Shown in pieces: positions 8,709-17,829 of a stretch of 64,000 nucleotides of DNA. The notes below the pieces were generated by a model, which searched no databases, was not told where the DNA came from, and saw only the letters and a program-made list of their open reading frames with translations. This stretch comes from Anaerosalibacter sp. Marseille-P3206 (GTDB lineage Bacteria; Bacillota; Clostridia; Tissierellales; Sporanaerobacteraceae), in NCBI RefSeq assembly GCF_900155565.1, contig NZ_FUHM01000002.1:1984001-2048000 (forward strand), written 5' to 3'. Every line of letters begins with the position of its first letter. The stretch's first letter is position 1. Made by a program: the position numbers and the translations under genes.

Positions 8709-9157
8709 CTCCCTAGGATATATTACTTTTTATTATATCAGCCAATAATTTTAAATTCCAGAGCATACTTGTTTATCTATGGTAAAATAAAATTTATTAA
8801 AACAAGTATATTAATATTTATTTGGATCTGAGAATTATTTACGGCAGAAACCTTTATTGATAATTAAAATAATATAGCTGTCAATTTTAATTTATATAAT
8901 AACATTTGTTACTAAAATATTAAGAAAACACCACGATTACAAAACTGGAGCTAATAAATTATGCAAATAGAAAACTTGTCTTAAGCTGGATTTTTATATA
9001 TTATAGAACTATAACTTTAAATATAGTAATAAGCAAAATAAAAAGTGTGATAAGCTGTTCTAAGGGATTATCGTTAATTAAATCAAATAATAAGGTTAGA
9101 AAACTGCAGAGAGTAATAAAAGCAGTTTTTATAAGATATATGTGGATAGGAGGCACT
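8709..9157. other. Intergenic region, no gene seen
   Basis: This very AT-rich stretch separates the leftward methylase and the rightward KAP gene. Short ORFs here lack ribosome sites. It presumably holds divergent promoters, but no clear -35/-10 pair stands out. Confidence 0.4.
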
Positions 9158-11734
9158 ATGAAAAACTATTTTTGTGAAGTAAATAAAAATTATTCTATCA
9201 TAAAACAAATCAAAATATCTGTTGTTATATCATTTAGTTTACTTATTTTAGACATCTTGGATATTCCAACAAAACTAATAACTAAATATGATTTCCCTGT
9301 GATTCTCTTGATGTCAATAGCTATTGTAATATTAATTGGATTAACTGTAATAGAGAATGGTCTTTTAGATATGTTCAAAATACAATCAATTAATCGTATA
9401 GATGCTATAATTTGTGTTAAATTATTTAGCATATTGATATATACAACTTTGATTTATTTAATGGATGAGCTATATCTATATAAATTTATTATATTGGGAG
9501 TCTCCTTAGTATTAATTCTGATTATTGGGGCTATTCGTAATTACAAATATAATATAGCTAAAAAGCAATCAAAAGAATATACGTCAAACATAGTGGATCT
9601 AAAAGATTTGTATGACGGGAATATTGGAGTGTTAGAGGGAAAGCCCATCTTATTAGATGAAAAGGATGTCGACTATGACTTGCTAAATAGGGGTAAGATA
9701 ATAAATTATCTATATGATGCTATTATATCAACTAATCCAGATGGCAAATTTGTGATTAGTTTAGAAGGAGAATGGGGCAGTGGTAAGACTACAATAATAA
9801 AAAATGTAAAAAGAATGATTCTTCAAGATAATAAAGACGTTGTTGTAATAGATGAATTTGATCCATGGATTTATGGGGATGAGAATACTTTACTATTAAA
9901 TATGTTTAATTTAATTCTTCAAAAGTCTGGTTTTAAATACAGTAGTTTATTTACAGATAAAATAGCAGAAGACCTATCTGAACTGGTTTTAGGAACAAAC
10001 AAGAGTAGTTTAATAAAATCTGTTTTCTTTGAAAATAGTGCTGTTAATATGAAATCTAAGATCAATAATTATTTAAAATTTAGCAGGAAAAAATTTGTAT
10101 TTTTTGTTGATAATATAGATAGAGCAGAAAAAGAAAATGTAATTTTATTGTTTAAACTAGTTGGCAGCATTTTAGATTTTGAAAGAATAACTTATGTATT
10201 ATCTTTTGATGATAAAAGGGTCAGAGAAATATTCAAAAGGGACTTCAGTATAGACTATGAATACTTAAAGAAAATTATAAATTTACAAATTCGTATTCCA
10301 GAAATAGATAAATCTGTTTTATCGAATCTATATGCAACTTCTTTGAAAAAGTTACTAGCTATGTATGGTGAGAGTGAAGAAAATTTAAGTGATTATAATT
10401 CCTTTATTAGATTTATCTCTAATAAAAGATTAGATGTAAGAGATTTTAAAAGATTTATAAATTCAGCAGTTAATCTTAGCTTTAAGACTAGACATTTTTT
10501 ATATAAAAAGGATTTATTAATAATGGAATATATAAAAATGTTCAATTTCCCTTTATATAAGGCCATACATGATAATAAAGAATATTTTATATCTCATGAT
10601 CAAATGTATGACCACCAAGTTTACAAAGTTATTTATAATAGAGAAAAATTCAATTCTGAAGGAAAAGCCTTTTTGGAGGATTTATTTAGGAATTCAGACA
10701 ATGAAAATTATAGAGAGATATTAGGGGAAATATTTCCATATGTAAATAAGTATAATAACAGTCAGGACTTAGTATATACTGGGAACATCATATCAAAAGA
10801 TCCAGATTACATAATTATATCTAAACTAAGAAGAATATCTAGTGCAAAATATTTTGATTTATATTTCACCGAGACAAGCAATGCTTATACAGAAATAGGA
10901 AGTATAGTAGAAAACTTTATTAATAAAATTAATAAGCAGCAACCATTAATAAACAAGAATATATTATTAGAAGAGATATTAAGCTCAGTTCATTATTCAT
11001 ATCACAAAGAAATTTTTGAGAGAGTGCAATTATACGTGGATGATTTTGAGCAAGAAAATATATATGATTTTGTAAAGATACTTTTTAATAATGTTGAGGT
11101 TATAGATGATTCGCGAGAATTTATGGCTTTAAGTGCCAGAAGTAGGGTGGCAGTAATTATCCACGCCTTATTAAATAAAATTTCAAACCATGAATATGTG
11201 AATTTTTTAGAATCTATCATGAAAGAGTATAGTAGATTGAGATTTTTACAAGATGTGTCATATTGGTTCAGCAGTGATAAAGAAAACATTAATATTAATG
11301 GTAGAAAAGAATTATTGGAAGAAACTATCAAAAAAATGGCAGAAGATATATTGAAAAATAATATAAATTTGTATGAGGATATCAATTATATGCCAAAAAA
11401 CATATGGGGCATATATCATGCATATAAAGAAGAACAAGACAAAATTAAGAGTTATATTAAGGTAATTATATGCGAAGCAAATATATTTAGGTTCTTGAAT
11501 GATATGATAAATATATCTGTTGGAACAGGAGGTTATACATATTCTATTAGTAAAGAAAGTTTAGAAGCTTTCACTAGTAAAGCTGATGTGGATTTAATTT
11601 TGAAAAGAGTAGAAGCGAAAACGAGTGATGAGAAATTTGTATTAGAAGTATACAAAGCTTATGATGAAGATATTAAGGATATATGGGGAGACGCAGGAAT
11701 AGCAATAAGCGAAGAAAAGAAGTTAACATTATAA
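9158..11734 (+). CDS. KAP-family P-loop NTPase with membrane anchor
   Basis: Start ATG 9158 follows TAGGAGG; an upstream in-frame GTG lacks one. Hydrophobic segments at about residues 15-130 form two pairs of membrane helices. Walker A 'EGEWGSGKTT' is near residue 205 and Walker B 'FVFFVDNIDRA' near residue 315, with the KAP-typical 'ITYVLSFDD' after it. The C-terminal 400 residues are helical and unassigned. KAP NTPases include the phage-exclusion protein PifA. Its place next to a restriction system suggests phage defence, which is inference. Confidence 0.82.
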   Translation: MKNYFCEVNKNYSIIKQIKISVVISFSLLILDILDIPTKLITKYDFPVILLMSIAIVILIGLTVIENGLLDMFKIQSINRIDAIICVKLFSILIYTTLIYLMDELYLYKFIILGVSLVLILIIGAIRNYKYNIAKKQSKEYTSNIVDLKDLYDGNIGVLEGKPILLDEKDVDYDLLNRGKIINYLYDAIISTNPDGKFVISLEGEWGSGKTTIIKNVKRMILQDNKDVVVIDEFDPWIYGDENTLLLNMFNLILQKSGFKYSSLFTDKIAEDLSELVLGTNKSSLIKSVFFENSAVNMKSKINNYLKFSRKKFVFFVDNIDRAEKENVILLFKLVGSILDFERITYVLSFDDKRVREIFKRDFSIDYEYLKKIINLQIRIPEIDKSVLSNLYATSLKKLLAMYGESEENLSDYNSFIRFISNKRLDVRDFKRFINSAVNLSFKTRHFLYKKDLLIMEYIKMFNFPLYKAIHDNKEYFISHDQMYDHQVYKVIYNREKFNSEGKAFLEDLFRNSDNENYREILGEIFPYVNKYNNSQDLVYTGNIISKDPDYIIISKLRRISSAKYFDLYFTETSNAYTEIGSIVENFINKINKQQPLINKNILLEEILSSVHYSYHKEIFERVQLYVDDFEQENIYDFVKILFNNVEVIDDSREFMALSARSRVAVIIHALLNKISNHEYVNFLESIMKEYSRLRFLQDVSYWFSSDKENININGRKELLEETIKKMAEDILKNNINLYEDINYMPKNIWGIYHAYKEEQDKIKSYIKVIICEANIFRFLNDMINISVGTGGYTYSISKESLEAFTSKADVDLILKRVEAKTSDEKFVLEVYKAYDEDIKDIWGDAGIAISEEKKLTL

Positions 11735-11888
11735 GATTTATTTATGTAAATAGTTGACCGGAACTGGGACTGGAACGGGTAAAATAAATTATAAATGTAT
11801 CCAAATCAGATGAATAGAACATAAATGAACTGTTAAATAATGCCTAAATTAAAAGCTTTACCATATACTTGATAATATAAAATAAAGA

Positions 11889-12014
11889 GTGGGAGTAACA
11901 CCCAATTTCATCAAGTGTAAACGCAGATGAAATTGATGGTGTTACCCCTGTCAGGGTTGGCGAGACTTATAGCGACCAAAGGGAGCTATAAGTTCGCAAC
12001 CTACGGCGTGGAGT
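11889..12014 (+). ncRNA. Structured block, candidate RNA or mobile-element end
   Basis: Two strong inverted repeats lie side by side. The first pairs GTAACACCCAATTTCATC (11895-11912) with its near-complement at 11926-11945. The second is a long hairpin (11953-12002) whose inner arms CTTATAGC/GCTATAAG continue outward through GCGA/TCGC and GTTG/CAAC. It is more GC-rich than its surroundings and ends just where a conserved protein fragment starts. It could be an omega-RNA/right end of a lost TnpB element or an intron remnant. I cannot name it. Confidence 0.4.
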
Positions 12015-12371
12015 GATGAACTAGGTTCAGGAGTTAGGAATATTTTCAAATATAATAGAATCTATTCAGGAGCCGATCCAGTATTTATAGAAGAAGATGT
12101 ATTTAAAACAATAATACCTCTTGTTTCTGAGGCTAATGACCAAGCTTGCATGCAAGCTACCATGCAAGCTGATGAAGATACTGAGAAATTACTTGAATTT
12201 TGTACAATACCTAGAACTAGAAATGAAATGCAAGAATTTATGAACTTTAAAAATCGTGATCACTTTAGAAAAAGTATTTTAAACCCTTTGATAAAAGGAG
12301 GATTATTAAAATTAACAGTACCAAATAAACCAACAAGTCCAAAACAAAAGTATTATTCTGAAAATAGGTAG
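12015..12371 (+). pseudogene. C-terminal fragment of an AlbA_2/AAA_4 ATP-binding protein
   Basis: The frame opens with 'DELGSGVRN', continues 'YSGADPVFIEEDVFKTIIPL' and ends in a winged-helix-like region. This is the C-terminus of divergent-AAA_4 'ATP-binding/RecG-like' transcriptional regulators. The segment contains the 'MQATMQA' type repeat common in that family. The N-terminal two thirds are missing and are replaced by the structured block upstream. There is no proper start codon with a ribosome site, so it is a remnant. Confidence 0.75.
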
Positions 12372-12401
12372 ATTAGTTGTTGAGATGACTTTCAAACACT
12401 A

Positions 12402-12479
12402 GGGACGGTTCTTTTTGTTTGGAGTTAGAACAAACAAAAACCTGATAATGGCTAGAAGTAGCTGTTATCAGGTTTTTTA
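12402..12479 (+). repeat. Dispersed repeat with terminator, copy 1
   Basis: It starts GGGACGGTTCTTTTTGTTTG and runs into a hairpin AACCTGATAA..TTATCAGGTT followed by T6. A close copy lies at 17897-17973. The hairpin part works as a rho-independent terminator. The GGGACGGTTC motif is a common clostridial intergenic repeat. Confidence 0.7.
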
Positions 12480-12582
12480 TATGCTACCATTTATACTAGA
12501 TATATTTGTTCTTATGATTCAAAACACAAACTACTAACTGTAAAATCTAATACTAATCCAACGGTTTATCAATTAGGAATAG

Positions 12583-12612
12583 CCAAAAGTTAGTAAGTTA
12601 GTGCCGGGGGAT
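12583..12612. repeat. Short dispersed repeat next to IS607 left end
   Basis: This 30-base block (AGCCAAAA.TTAGTAAGTTAGTGCCGGGG) recurs at 17827-17856 with one mismatch. It ends in GG, the dinucleotide used as target by IS607-type serine transposases, and the insertion element appears to start directly after it. Confidence 0.5.
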
Positions 12613-12695
12613 TAAAACAGTATACTTAAAACTAATTAAAATTACTTAAAAACATTGCATATTAAATAAATTTATACTATACTTTATAGTAAGGG

Positions 12696-13204
12696 GTGAT
12701 TATCATAAAACTTACTATAAAAGAAGCAAGTGAATATTTAGGAGTTGCAAAATCAACTCTAAGAAGATGGGAAGATGAAGGGAAGATAGAGTTTCTTCAT
12801 CAGATCAAAAAGAAGATTTAGAAAGGCAAATTAAAACAGTAAGTGATTATTGTAGTGCAAGAGGATATCAATTTAAAATAATCAAAGACATAGGAAGTGG
12901 CTTAAATTACAATAAAAAAGGGTTAAAAGAACTAATAAAATTAATATGCGAAAGAGAAATTGACAGGATTGTAATTAATTATAAAGACAGATTAATAAGA
13001 TTTGGATACGACATAATAGAACAAATGTGTGACTTTAATGGTGTTAAAATTGAAATAATAAATTATACAGAAGATAAAACTTATGAAAAAGAACTAGTAG
13101 AAGATGTTCTATCAATAATAACAGTATTTTCAGCAAAACTATATGGCAGTAGAAGTCATAAGGCAAAAACAATTCAACAAGAAAACAAGGAACTATTCAA
13201 ATAG
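12696..13204 (+). pseudogene. tnpA: IS607-type serine transposase TnpA, internally deleted
   Basis: The N-terminus is a MerR-like helix-turn-helix ('TIKEASEYLGVAKSTLRRWE'). At about 12785-12790 the frame jumps to 'RVSSSDQKEDLERQ', the serine-recombinase motif, so some 30-40 codons between DNA-binding and catalytic domains are gone and the frame is shifted. The remainder ('DRLIRFGYDIIE', 'DVLSIITVFSAKLYGSRSHK') is intact to the stop. The natural start codon also seems lost (ATA at 12705 where ATG is expected). It cannot make a working transposase. Confidence 0.85.
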
Positions 13205-13217
13205 CCGAAGGCGGTGA

Positions 13218-14537
13218 ATGAATGTAATGATATTCAATAGAAAAATAGAAGTTATCTTTACAAAAGAAGATGAGTTAATTCTAGATGGACAATCTAAAAT
13301 ATGTAATTGGCTATACAATTATCTTTTGGAAATGACAATAAAAGATTATAAAGAAAATAATAATGACAAAAAACTCTTGACAGGAAGGAACTTAAGAAAT
13401 CAAGTTCCAATACTAAAACAAGAGTTTATTTTTTTGAATACAGTACATTCATCACCACTCAAAAACACAGCAATAAGACTGAAAGAAACATACAAAAAAT
13501 TTTTCAACAATGAAACAGGATATCCTAAATTCAAATCATGGAAAAAACATTGGTTTTCACTATATTATGATGAACCAAACAAAGGCTTTAAACTAATAGA
13601 AAACAAAAATTTACAAATAACCTTAGGAATAAATAAAGAAAATAAAAGAATAAAAGTAATAGGAAAACTAAAAGAAAATTTAAATTTAAGAAACACAGAC
13701 AAAATAAAAAACTTCAGATTATGCAAACAACAAGGCAACAAATTCTATGCAATATTTTGTATAGAAAGAAAAGACATAGACAAAAAAGAAACAAACAAAT
13801 GGATAGCAATAGACCAAAATCATAAAAACTTCTTTGTAGCCATAGACAATACTGGAGTAAGTTATGAATTTGAAAAACTGCCACAAACAAAATATTGGGA
13901 CAAAGTAATAGATGAAATAAAATCAAAGAGAGATTTATGCAGCAGAAAATCAAAACTAATAGAAACAGAAACAGGGAGAAGCTATTACCTACCAAGCAAA
14001 AGATGGACAAAGCTAAACAATGCATTAGACAATGCTTACCACAAGAGACGAGAACAAATAAAGTCAAGTTGTTATAGCATTGCTAATTGGATAGCAAAAA
14101 ACTATGACTATGTAGCAATAGGAGACTATACTCCTAGTCTTAATACTGCAACTTATGATAATATGCATAGAAGCATGTTAAATCAAGAAATAATAGGAGA
14201 ATTTAGAAACATACTAAAATGGGTAATGGAAAGAAGCGGTAAACACTATTCAAAAGTAGACGAAAAAGATACAACTAAAAATTGTTGTATATGTGGAAAT
14301 AAAGAAAAAAAAGATCCACAGATAAGAGAATTTACATGTCAAAAATGTAAAACTAAATTATCAAGAGATATAAACAGTAGTGTTAATATAGCTAAAAAAG
14401 ATAAATTATTGTCTGGTTCGGACTATGTTGATTGGGATTTATACAACTCAACATATACAGCTAAATGGAATTTTAAAAAAAGTAAAATTCTATTTACTGG
14501 CCATACGTTAGAGAAATCTAATATATGGATGAATTAA
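13218..14537 (+). CDS. tnpB: TnpB RNA-guided nuclease of IS607 type
   Basis: A 439-residue TnpB with the RuvC-I aspartate in 'AIDQNHKNFF', a zinc ribbon 'CCICGNKEKKD..FTCQKC' and the RuvC-III aspartate in 'SRDINSSVNIAKK'. The RuvC-II segment reads 'VAIGDYTP', so the usual catalytic glutamate (as in V-E-D-L-N) is absent. A nearby glutamate ('NQEIIGEF') may stand in, as described for rearranged TnpB/Fanzor sites. TnpB helps its element persist through guided cleavage. The guide RNA would overlap this 3' end. Confidence 0.85.
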   Translation: MNVMIFNRKIEVIFTKEDELILDGQSKICNWLYNYLLEMTIKDYKENNNDKKLLTGRNLRNQVPILKQEFIFLNTVHSSPLKNTAIRLKETYKKFFNNETGYPKFKSWKKHWFSLYYDEPNKGFKLIENKNLQITLGINKENKRIKVIGKLKENLNLRNTDKIKNFRLCKQQGNKFYAIFCIERKDIDKKETNKWIAIDQNHKNFFVAIDNTGVSYEFEKLPQTKYWDKVIDEIKSKRDLCSRKSKLIETETGRSYYLPSKRWTKLNNALDNAYHKRREQIKSSCYSIANWIAKNYDYVAIGDYTPSLNTATYDNMHRSMLNQEIIGEFRNILKWVMERSGKHYSKVDEKDTTKNCCICGNKEKKDPQIREFTCQKCKTKLSRDINSSVNIAKKDKLLSGSDYVDWDLYNSTYTAKWNFKKSKILFTGHTLEKSNIWMN

Positions 14538-14599
14538 ATCGAGAAGGTGATACTTCTTGAGCAAAATCTATTTGTATAAATATATTTTGATATATTTGA

Positions 14600-14842
14600 G
14601 TAGGTTTTGTAGAACGGTATTGGCTTGCATTGGTGTTTACTGAAATGTACTCTTTTGCTGGATTATTTATGAGTATGTCAAATACACTAAAAGTTTTGTA
14701 TCCTATTACAGCTGTATTTACCATTTCTGGCTACTATGACGCATCAACATGGCAAATAATACTTAGTTGCATTAGCCTACTGCTTTGCGGCTGCCTTTCT
14801 GCTTTTATACTGAAGGGCCTAAAGCATAGTGAAGAAAGTTGA
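14600..14842 (+). pseudogene. C-terminal fragment of a membrane protein
   Basis: The open frame starts right at the inferred IS607 right end ('GFVERYWLALVFTEMYSF') and has two hydrophobic stretches ('LKVLYPITAVFTISGY', 'IILSCISLLLCGCLSAFIL') and a charged tail. It looks like the last 80 residues of a multi-pass transporter cut off by the IS. The family is not recognised. Confidence 0.5.
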
Positions 14843-15033
14843 AATAGGTCAAAGATACAGAAAATTAAAAGTAAAAGTGAAATCCGAAGAAGAAAAAGTA
14901 GAAAGTACAGACAAATTTCTTAAGACTATTTGTAAATATTAAAAAGCTAATGAATCAAATTCCATTGACAATGATGATCTATTAGAATTAAAAAAATACT
15001 TAGATGAAAAGATAGAAGAAAGAGGTGAATAGG

Positions 15034-15579
15034 GTGAAAAAATCAGGAAAACCTTTAGTTGTATCATTGATATTAATAATATTATGTACTAGTTTTTTAA
15101 TAGGTTATGAAACTAAAAAAGAAAAAACCTTGGTAGATGAATTATACAGCTATAAAACTAAATATGTAGGTGATAATTCTAAAGTAGGGGGTATAGTTTC
15201 AAAATTAGAATTTCCAAAAGAATATAGTTATAAATCTATGGAGATTTTATCTAAGGAAGAACCCTATGGATTAAAATTATACTTTAATGGAAATGCAAAT
15301 GAAGTTAATATAGATGATTTTAAATTGGACAGTGCTATATTGTTTTCTTTAATAGACAATTTAGATCATATTATCTATATAGTTGAAGACGATGGTGAAG
15401 AAATAGAAATTGAAACTATTACTAGGGCTAATATAGATTCAATCACTATATCTGTTTTAGGTATGAGGACTAGTGAGTTAGGAAGTAGTAAAAACAAATT
15501 CACTAAATTAGTAGAATTTTATGAAGAAGTTAAAAATGAGATAGAAGAGGAAAAAGAAGATACAAGTCAAATAATCTAG
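15034..15579 (+). CDS. Membrane-anchored DUF4825-like protein
   Basis: An N-terminal membrane helix ('PLVVSLILIILCTSFLIGY') is followed by a region like DUF4825 ('ELYSYKTKYVGDNSKVGGIV', 'KEEPYGLKLYF'), which often sits on BlaR-type sensors or beside ECF sigma genes. Start GTG 15034 has AGAGGTG upstream; GTG 15025 is possible. The frame continues past the TAG at 15577 for 77 more sense codons to TAA at 15810. The gene may therefore be a longer one with an amber mutation. Function unknown. Confidence 0.6.
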   Translation: MKKSGKPLVVSLILIILCTSFLIGYETKKEKTLVDELYSYKTKYVGDNSKVGGIVSKLEFPKEYSYKSMEILSKEEPYGLKLYFNGNANEVNIDDFKLDSAILFSLIDNLDHIIYIVEDDGEEIEIETITRANIDSITISVLGMRTSELGSSKNKFTKLVEFYEEVKNEIEEEKEDTSQII

Positions 15580-15810
15580 GATAATTTAAATACAGAAGGT
15601 ACAGTAAAAATAGAAGATGATAGTCAAGTATTTACAGATAAATATGAAGAAGATTCATTTACAGCCATAGCATTAGATGTAAAGGGAGTTTATGAAAAAG
15701 ATAATATTTTAAAAATATATGCTGTTGTAGAGAAGAGTGAATTTTTATTATACAATAAAGTTTTAGAAATTAAGTCAACACTTTTCACTTCTCATTCGTC
15801 TAATAGATAA
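15580..15810 (+). pseudogene. In-frame continuation of the DUF4825-like gene
   Basis: Directly after TAG (15577-15579) the same frame stays open for 76 residues ('DNLNTEGTVKIEDDSQVF..KIYAVVEKSEFLL') and ends shortly before the sigma-factor gene. Composition is that of coding sequence. There is no start codon with ribosome site, so it is read here as the separated C-terminus of the preceding gene. Confidence 0.5.
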
Positions 15811-15834
15811 AGACATTAAAAAAGGAGGGGCAAA

Positions 15835-16305
15835 TTGATAGATAAATTATACAAGGATTATTATAATAAACTTTTGTGGTATTGTATAAGCCTCTCCAGA
15901 AGCAACACTTCTATTGCAGAAGATATAGTGCAGGAGACCTTTATGAGAGCATTGGAAAATGCACATATTCTTAATGACTTGACTGAGTCTCAATGTTGTT
16001 CTTGGCTATATAGAACTGCTAAAAATATCTTTATTGATAAGGTAAGGCGTATGGCAAATGAACCTATGATTGAAGAGCCCTTATTTAAAGAAGATGATTT
16101 AAGCAAAATTTTAGTAAGTCAATTGTGTGCTCGTTTACCAGAAAAAGAGAGAGCCTTGTTTTGGATGAGGTATATAGAAGGATATACTTCTACTGAGCTT
16201 GGTGAGATGTTTAATTTACCGTCATCAACCATAAGGTCAAGATTATCTTCAGCAAGAAAAAAGATGTCTAAAATATATTTTATGCAGAAAGGGAAAGGTG
16301 ATTGA
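15835..16305 (+). CDS. ECF-type RNA polymerase sigma factor
   Basis: Starts at TTG 15835 after AAAGGAGGGG. The 156-residue product has region 2 ('YYNKLLWYCISLSR', 'AEDIVQETFMRAL', 'SWLYRTAKNIFIDKVRR') and region 4 ('LPEKERALFWMRYIEGYTST', 'LPSSTIRSRLSSARKKM'), normal for an extracytoplasmic-function sigma. It overlaps the next gene's ribosome site by design, which suggests that the downstream repeat-rich protein is its partner or regulator. Confidence 0.9.
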   Translation: MIDKLYKDYYNKLLWYCISLSRSNTSIAEDIVQETFMRALENAHILNDLTESQCCSWLYRTAKNIFIDKVRRMANEPMIEEPLFKEDDLSKILVSQLCARLPEKERALFWMRYIEGYTSTELGEMFNLPSSTIRSRLSSARKKMSKIYFMQKGKGD

Positions 16306-16306
16306 T

Positions 16307-17518
16307 ATGGAAAAGAAAAAATTAGTAATTAATACTGCGATATGTGATGCAAGAAATGTTTCCGAGACAACACTTGAGTCCTATGAAGATATAAATATAA
16401 ATGCAGCTACTGTTTTAGTTTCTAAAGAAACTAAAGAACTTATGGCAAGATATAATGTAACTATGAATACAGCAGAGGTGACAGAAGTTTCCAAAGAAGC
16501 TGAAGTTATGGTTCATAATGGCTCCTATGAAATTACTGATAGTACTATATTATCAAAACCAGTAGTACTAATTGTAAATGGCAGTTTAAATATAGAAACA
16601 AGATCTCAAGAAGTATTAGACAAATTTACATTAATTCAAGTAAATGGTTCAGTTTCTTACCCTTCGGATATTAAAGGTAATTTACCTTTAATTAAAGTAA
16701 ATGGTAGTACAGATTCTTATCCTGGAGATGCCATTAGACTTAAAAGTAAATTAATTATGGATAAGACATTTATCTTAAGAGCAAAAGGCGAAAAATATTA
16801 TGTAAGAAATAAAGTTATTATTCCAGATAAGGATTTAAATATAGCTTCTTTAAAAGAAATAGGAGCTACATTCATAACAAAAAAGGCTATTATAGCTGAG
16901 AGCTTGTTAGAAGAAGCTTTACCTCTTTTTGATGAACATGCAGAAATAAAAACTATACCTGATGGACTCAGTTATACAAATAGCCAAATATTAAATGATG
17001 TTTTGATAAGAAAATATGGAGATAAACTATATGTAGATGGAAATTTAATAATAGATCTTGAAAGTGAAAATGCTCTAGATAAACTAACAAGGCTTAAAGT
17101 AGAAGGAACTGTATTTATTAATGAGAAATTTATTGATAGGTTTCACAATATAAATCCAGAATATAATGATATAGAAGCAACAAAAGGAGCTAGTATTGGT
17201 GATAAAGCCTTTTTAACTATCGATAAACGAAAGTTAAATAAATATACAGAAGGAGTTAGAGTTTTTGATTGCGGTATTGTAAACATAAAAGATGATATAG
17301 ACCCAGATGAAATAGAAGAAAAATTAGAATTTGTAGACTGTGGAGTTATAAATTGTAGCGAGGAACAGAAAAGTGCTATAGAAACTGTATCAAAAGATGT
17401 AGGAATGATTACAGATAGTAAAAAAGGGACAATAGATACATTTAAAGACTTAGTAGGTGGATTTGGATTATTAGATAAAGATACGAAGGTTATCAATGCT
17501 GCTAATTATACTATGTAG
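16307..17518 (+). CDS. Repeat-rich protein co-transcribed with the ECF sigma factor
   Basis: Start ATG 16307 is preferred over in-frame GTG 16298. The 403-residue protein is soluble and built of repeating beta-rich units with a recurring 'VNGS' (residues about 80-150) and paired 'VDCG(I/V)(V/I)N' motifs near the C-terminus, suggesting a beta-helix or bactofilin-like fold. No catalytic motif is visible. It follows the sigma gene with no gap, so it may control sigma activity. Part of its sequence is duplicated at 24.52 kb. Confidence 0.6.
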   Translation: MEKKKLVINTAICDARNVSETTLESYEDININAATVLVSKETKELMARYNVTMNTAEVTEVSKEAEVMVHNGSYEITDSTILSKPVVLIVNGSLNIETRSQEVLDKFTLIQVNGSVSYPSDIKGNLPLIKVNGSTDSYPGDAIRLKSKLIMDKTFILRAKGEKYYVRNKVIIPDKDLNIASLKEIGATFITKKAIIAESLLEEALPLFDEHAEIKTIPDGLSYTNSQILNDVLIRKYGDKLYVDGNLIIDLESENALDKLTRLKVEGTVFINEKFIDRFHNINPEYNDIEATKGASIGDKAFLTIDKRKLNKYTEGVRVFDCGIVNIKDDIDPDEIEEKLEFVDCGVINCSEEQKSAIETVSKDVGMITDSKKGTIDTFKDLVGGFGLLDKDTKVINAANYTM

Positions 17519-17583
17519 TTAAATATATTTATAAAACATATTTAACTGAGGATATTTAAGTAAAGAAGTAGTAGTAGAATTTT

Positions 17584-17829
17584 ATGAAGAAGTTAAAAGT
17601 GAGATTGAAAATAGGAGTTACCTTATTAGGCATTGGAGAATATGATGAGGAAAATAGTCCGCCAATTCAAGTTAATATGACTAATGGAACGACACAAGAG
17701 ATAGAATTATCTACTTTTTTTAGTCAAGATGAAAAAATAAATCTTAAGTACCTTTCAAATGCACCATTAGACAGTACAATGGTAGAATCAGTAAATATAA
17801 ATGGAAAACTTATTAAATTTAAACACTAG
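17584..17829 (+). CDS. Short hypothetical ORF, probably chimeric remnant
   Basis: An 81-residue ORF. Its first bases (17570-17620) repeat the 3' end of the DUF4825-like gene (coding 'EFYEEVK.EIE' in another frame). The rest ('PPIQVNMTNGTTQEIELSTFF') is unassigned. There is no ribosome site, so it is probably a fusion of two fragments and not a functional gene. Confidence 0.3.
   Translation: MKKLKVRLKIGVTLLGIGEYDEENSPPIQVNMTNGTTQEIELSTFFSQDEKINLKYLSNAPLDSTMVESVNINGKLIKFKH

Larger units (their letters stand above)
12372..12695. other. Intergenic region with repeats
   Basis: Holds the dispersed terminator repeat (12402-12479), then a second repeat AGTAAGTTAGTGCCGGGG (about 12583-12612, copy at 17827-17856). 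The left end of the IS607-type element follows. No gene is visible. Confidence 0.5.
12612..14604 (+). mobile_element. IS607-type element, transposase dead
   Basis: It contains a broken serine-recombinase gene (tnpA) and a full-length tnpB in the standard IS607 order. IS607 elements have no terminal inverted repeats and insert at GG. GG pairs occur at both inferred ends (about 12611 and 14603). The right end is set by a foreign membrane-protein reading frame that resumes at 14600. The ends are estimates. Confidence 0.65.

Noticed and set aside
12402-12440. GGGACGGTTC repeat as an IS end
   Set aside because: This motif is a common intergenic repeat in clostridia and lacks a partner end or target duplication here.
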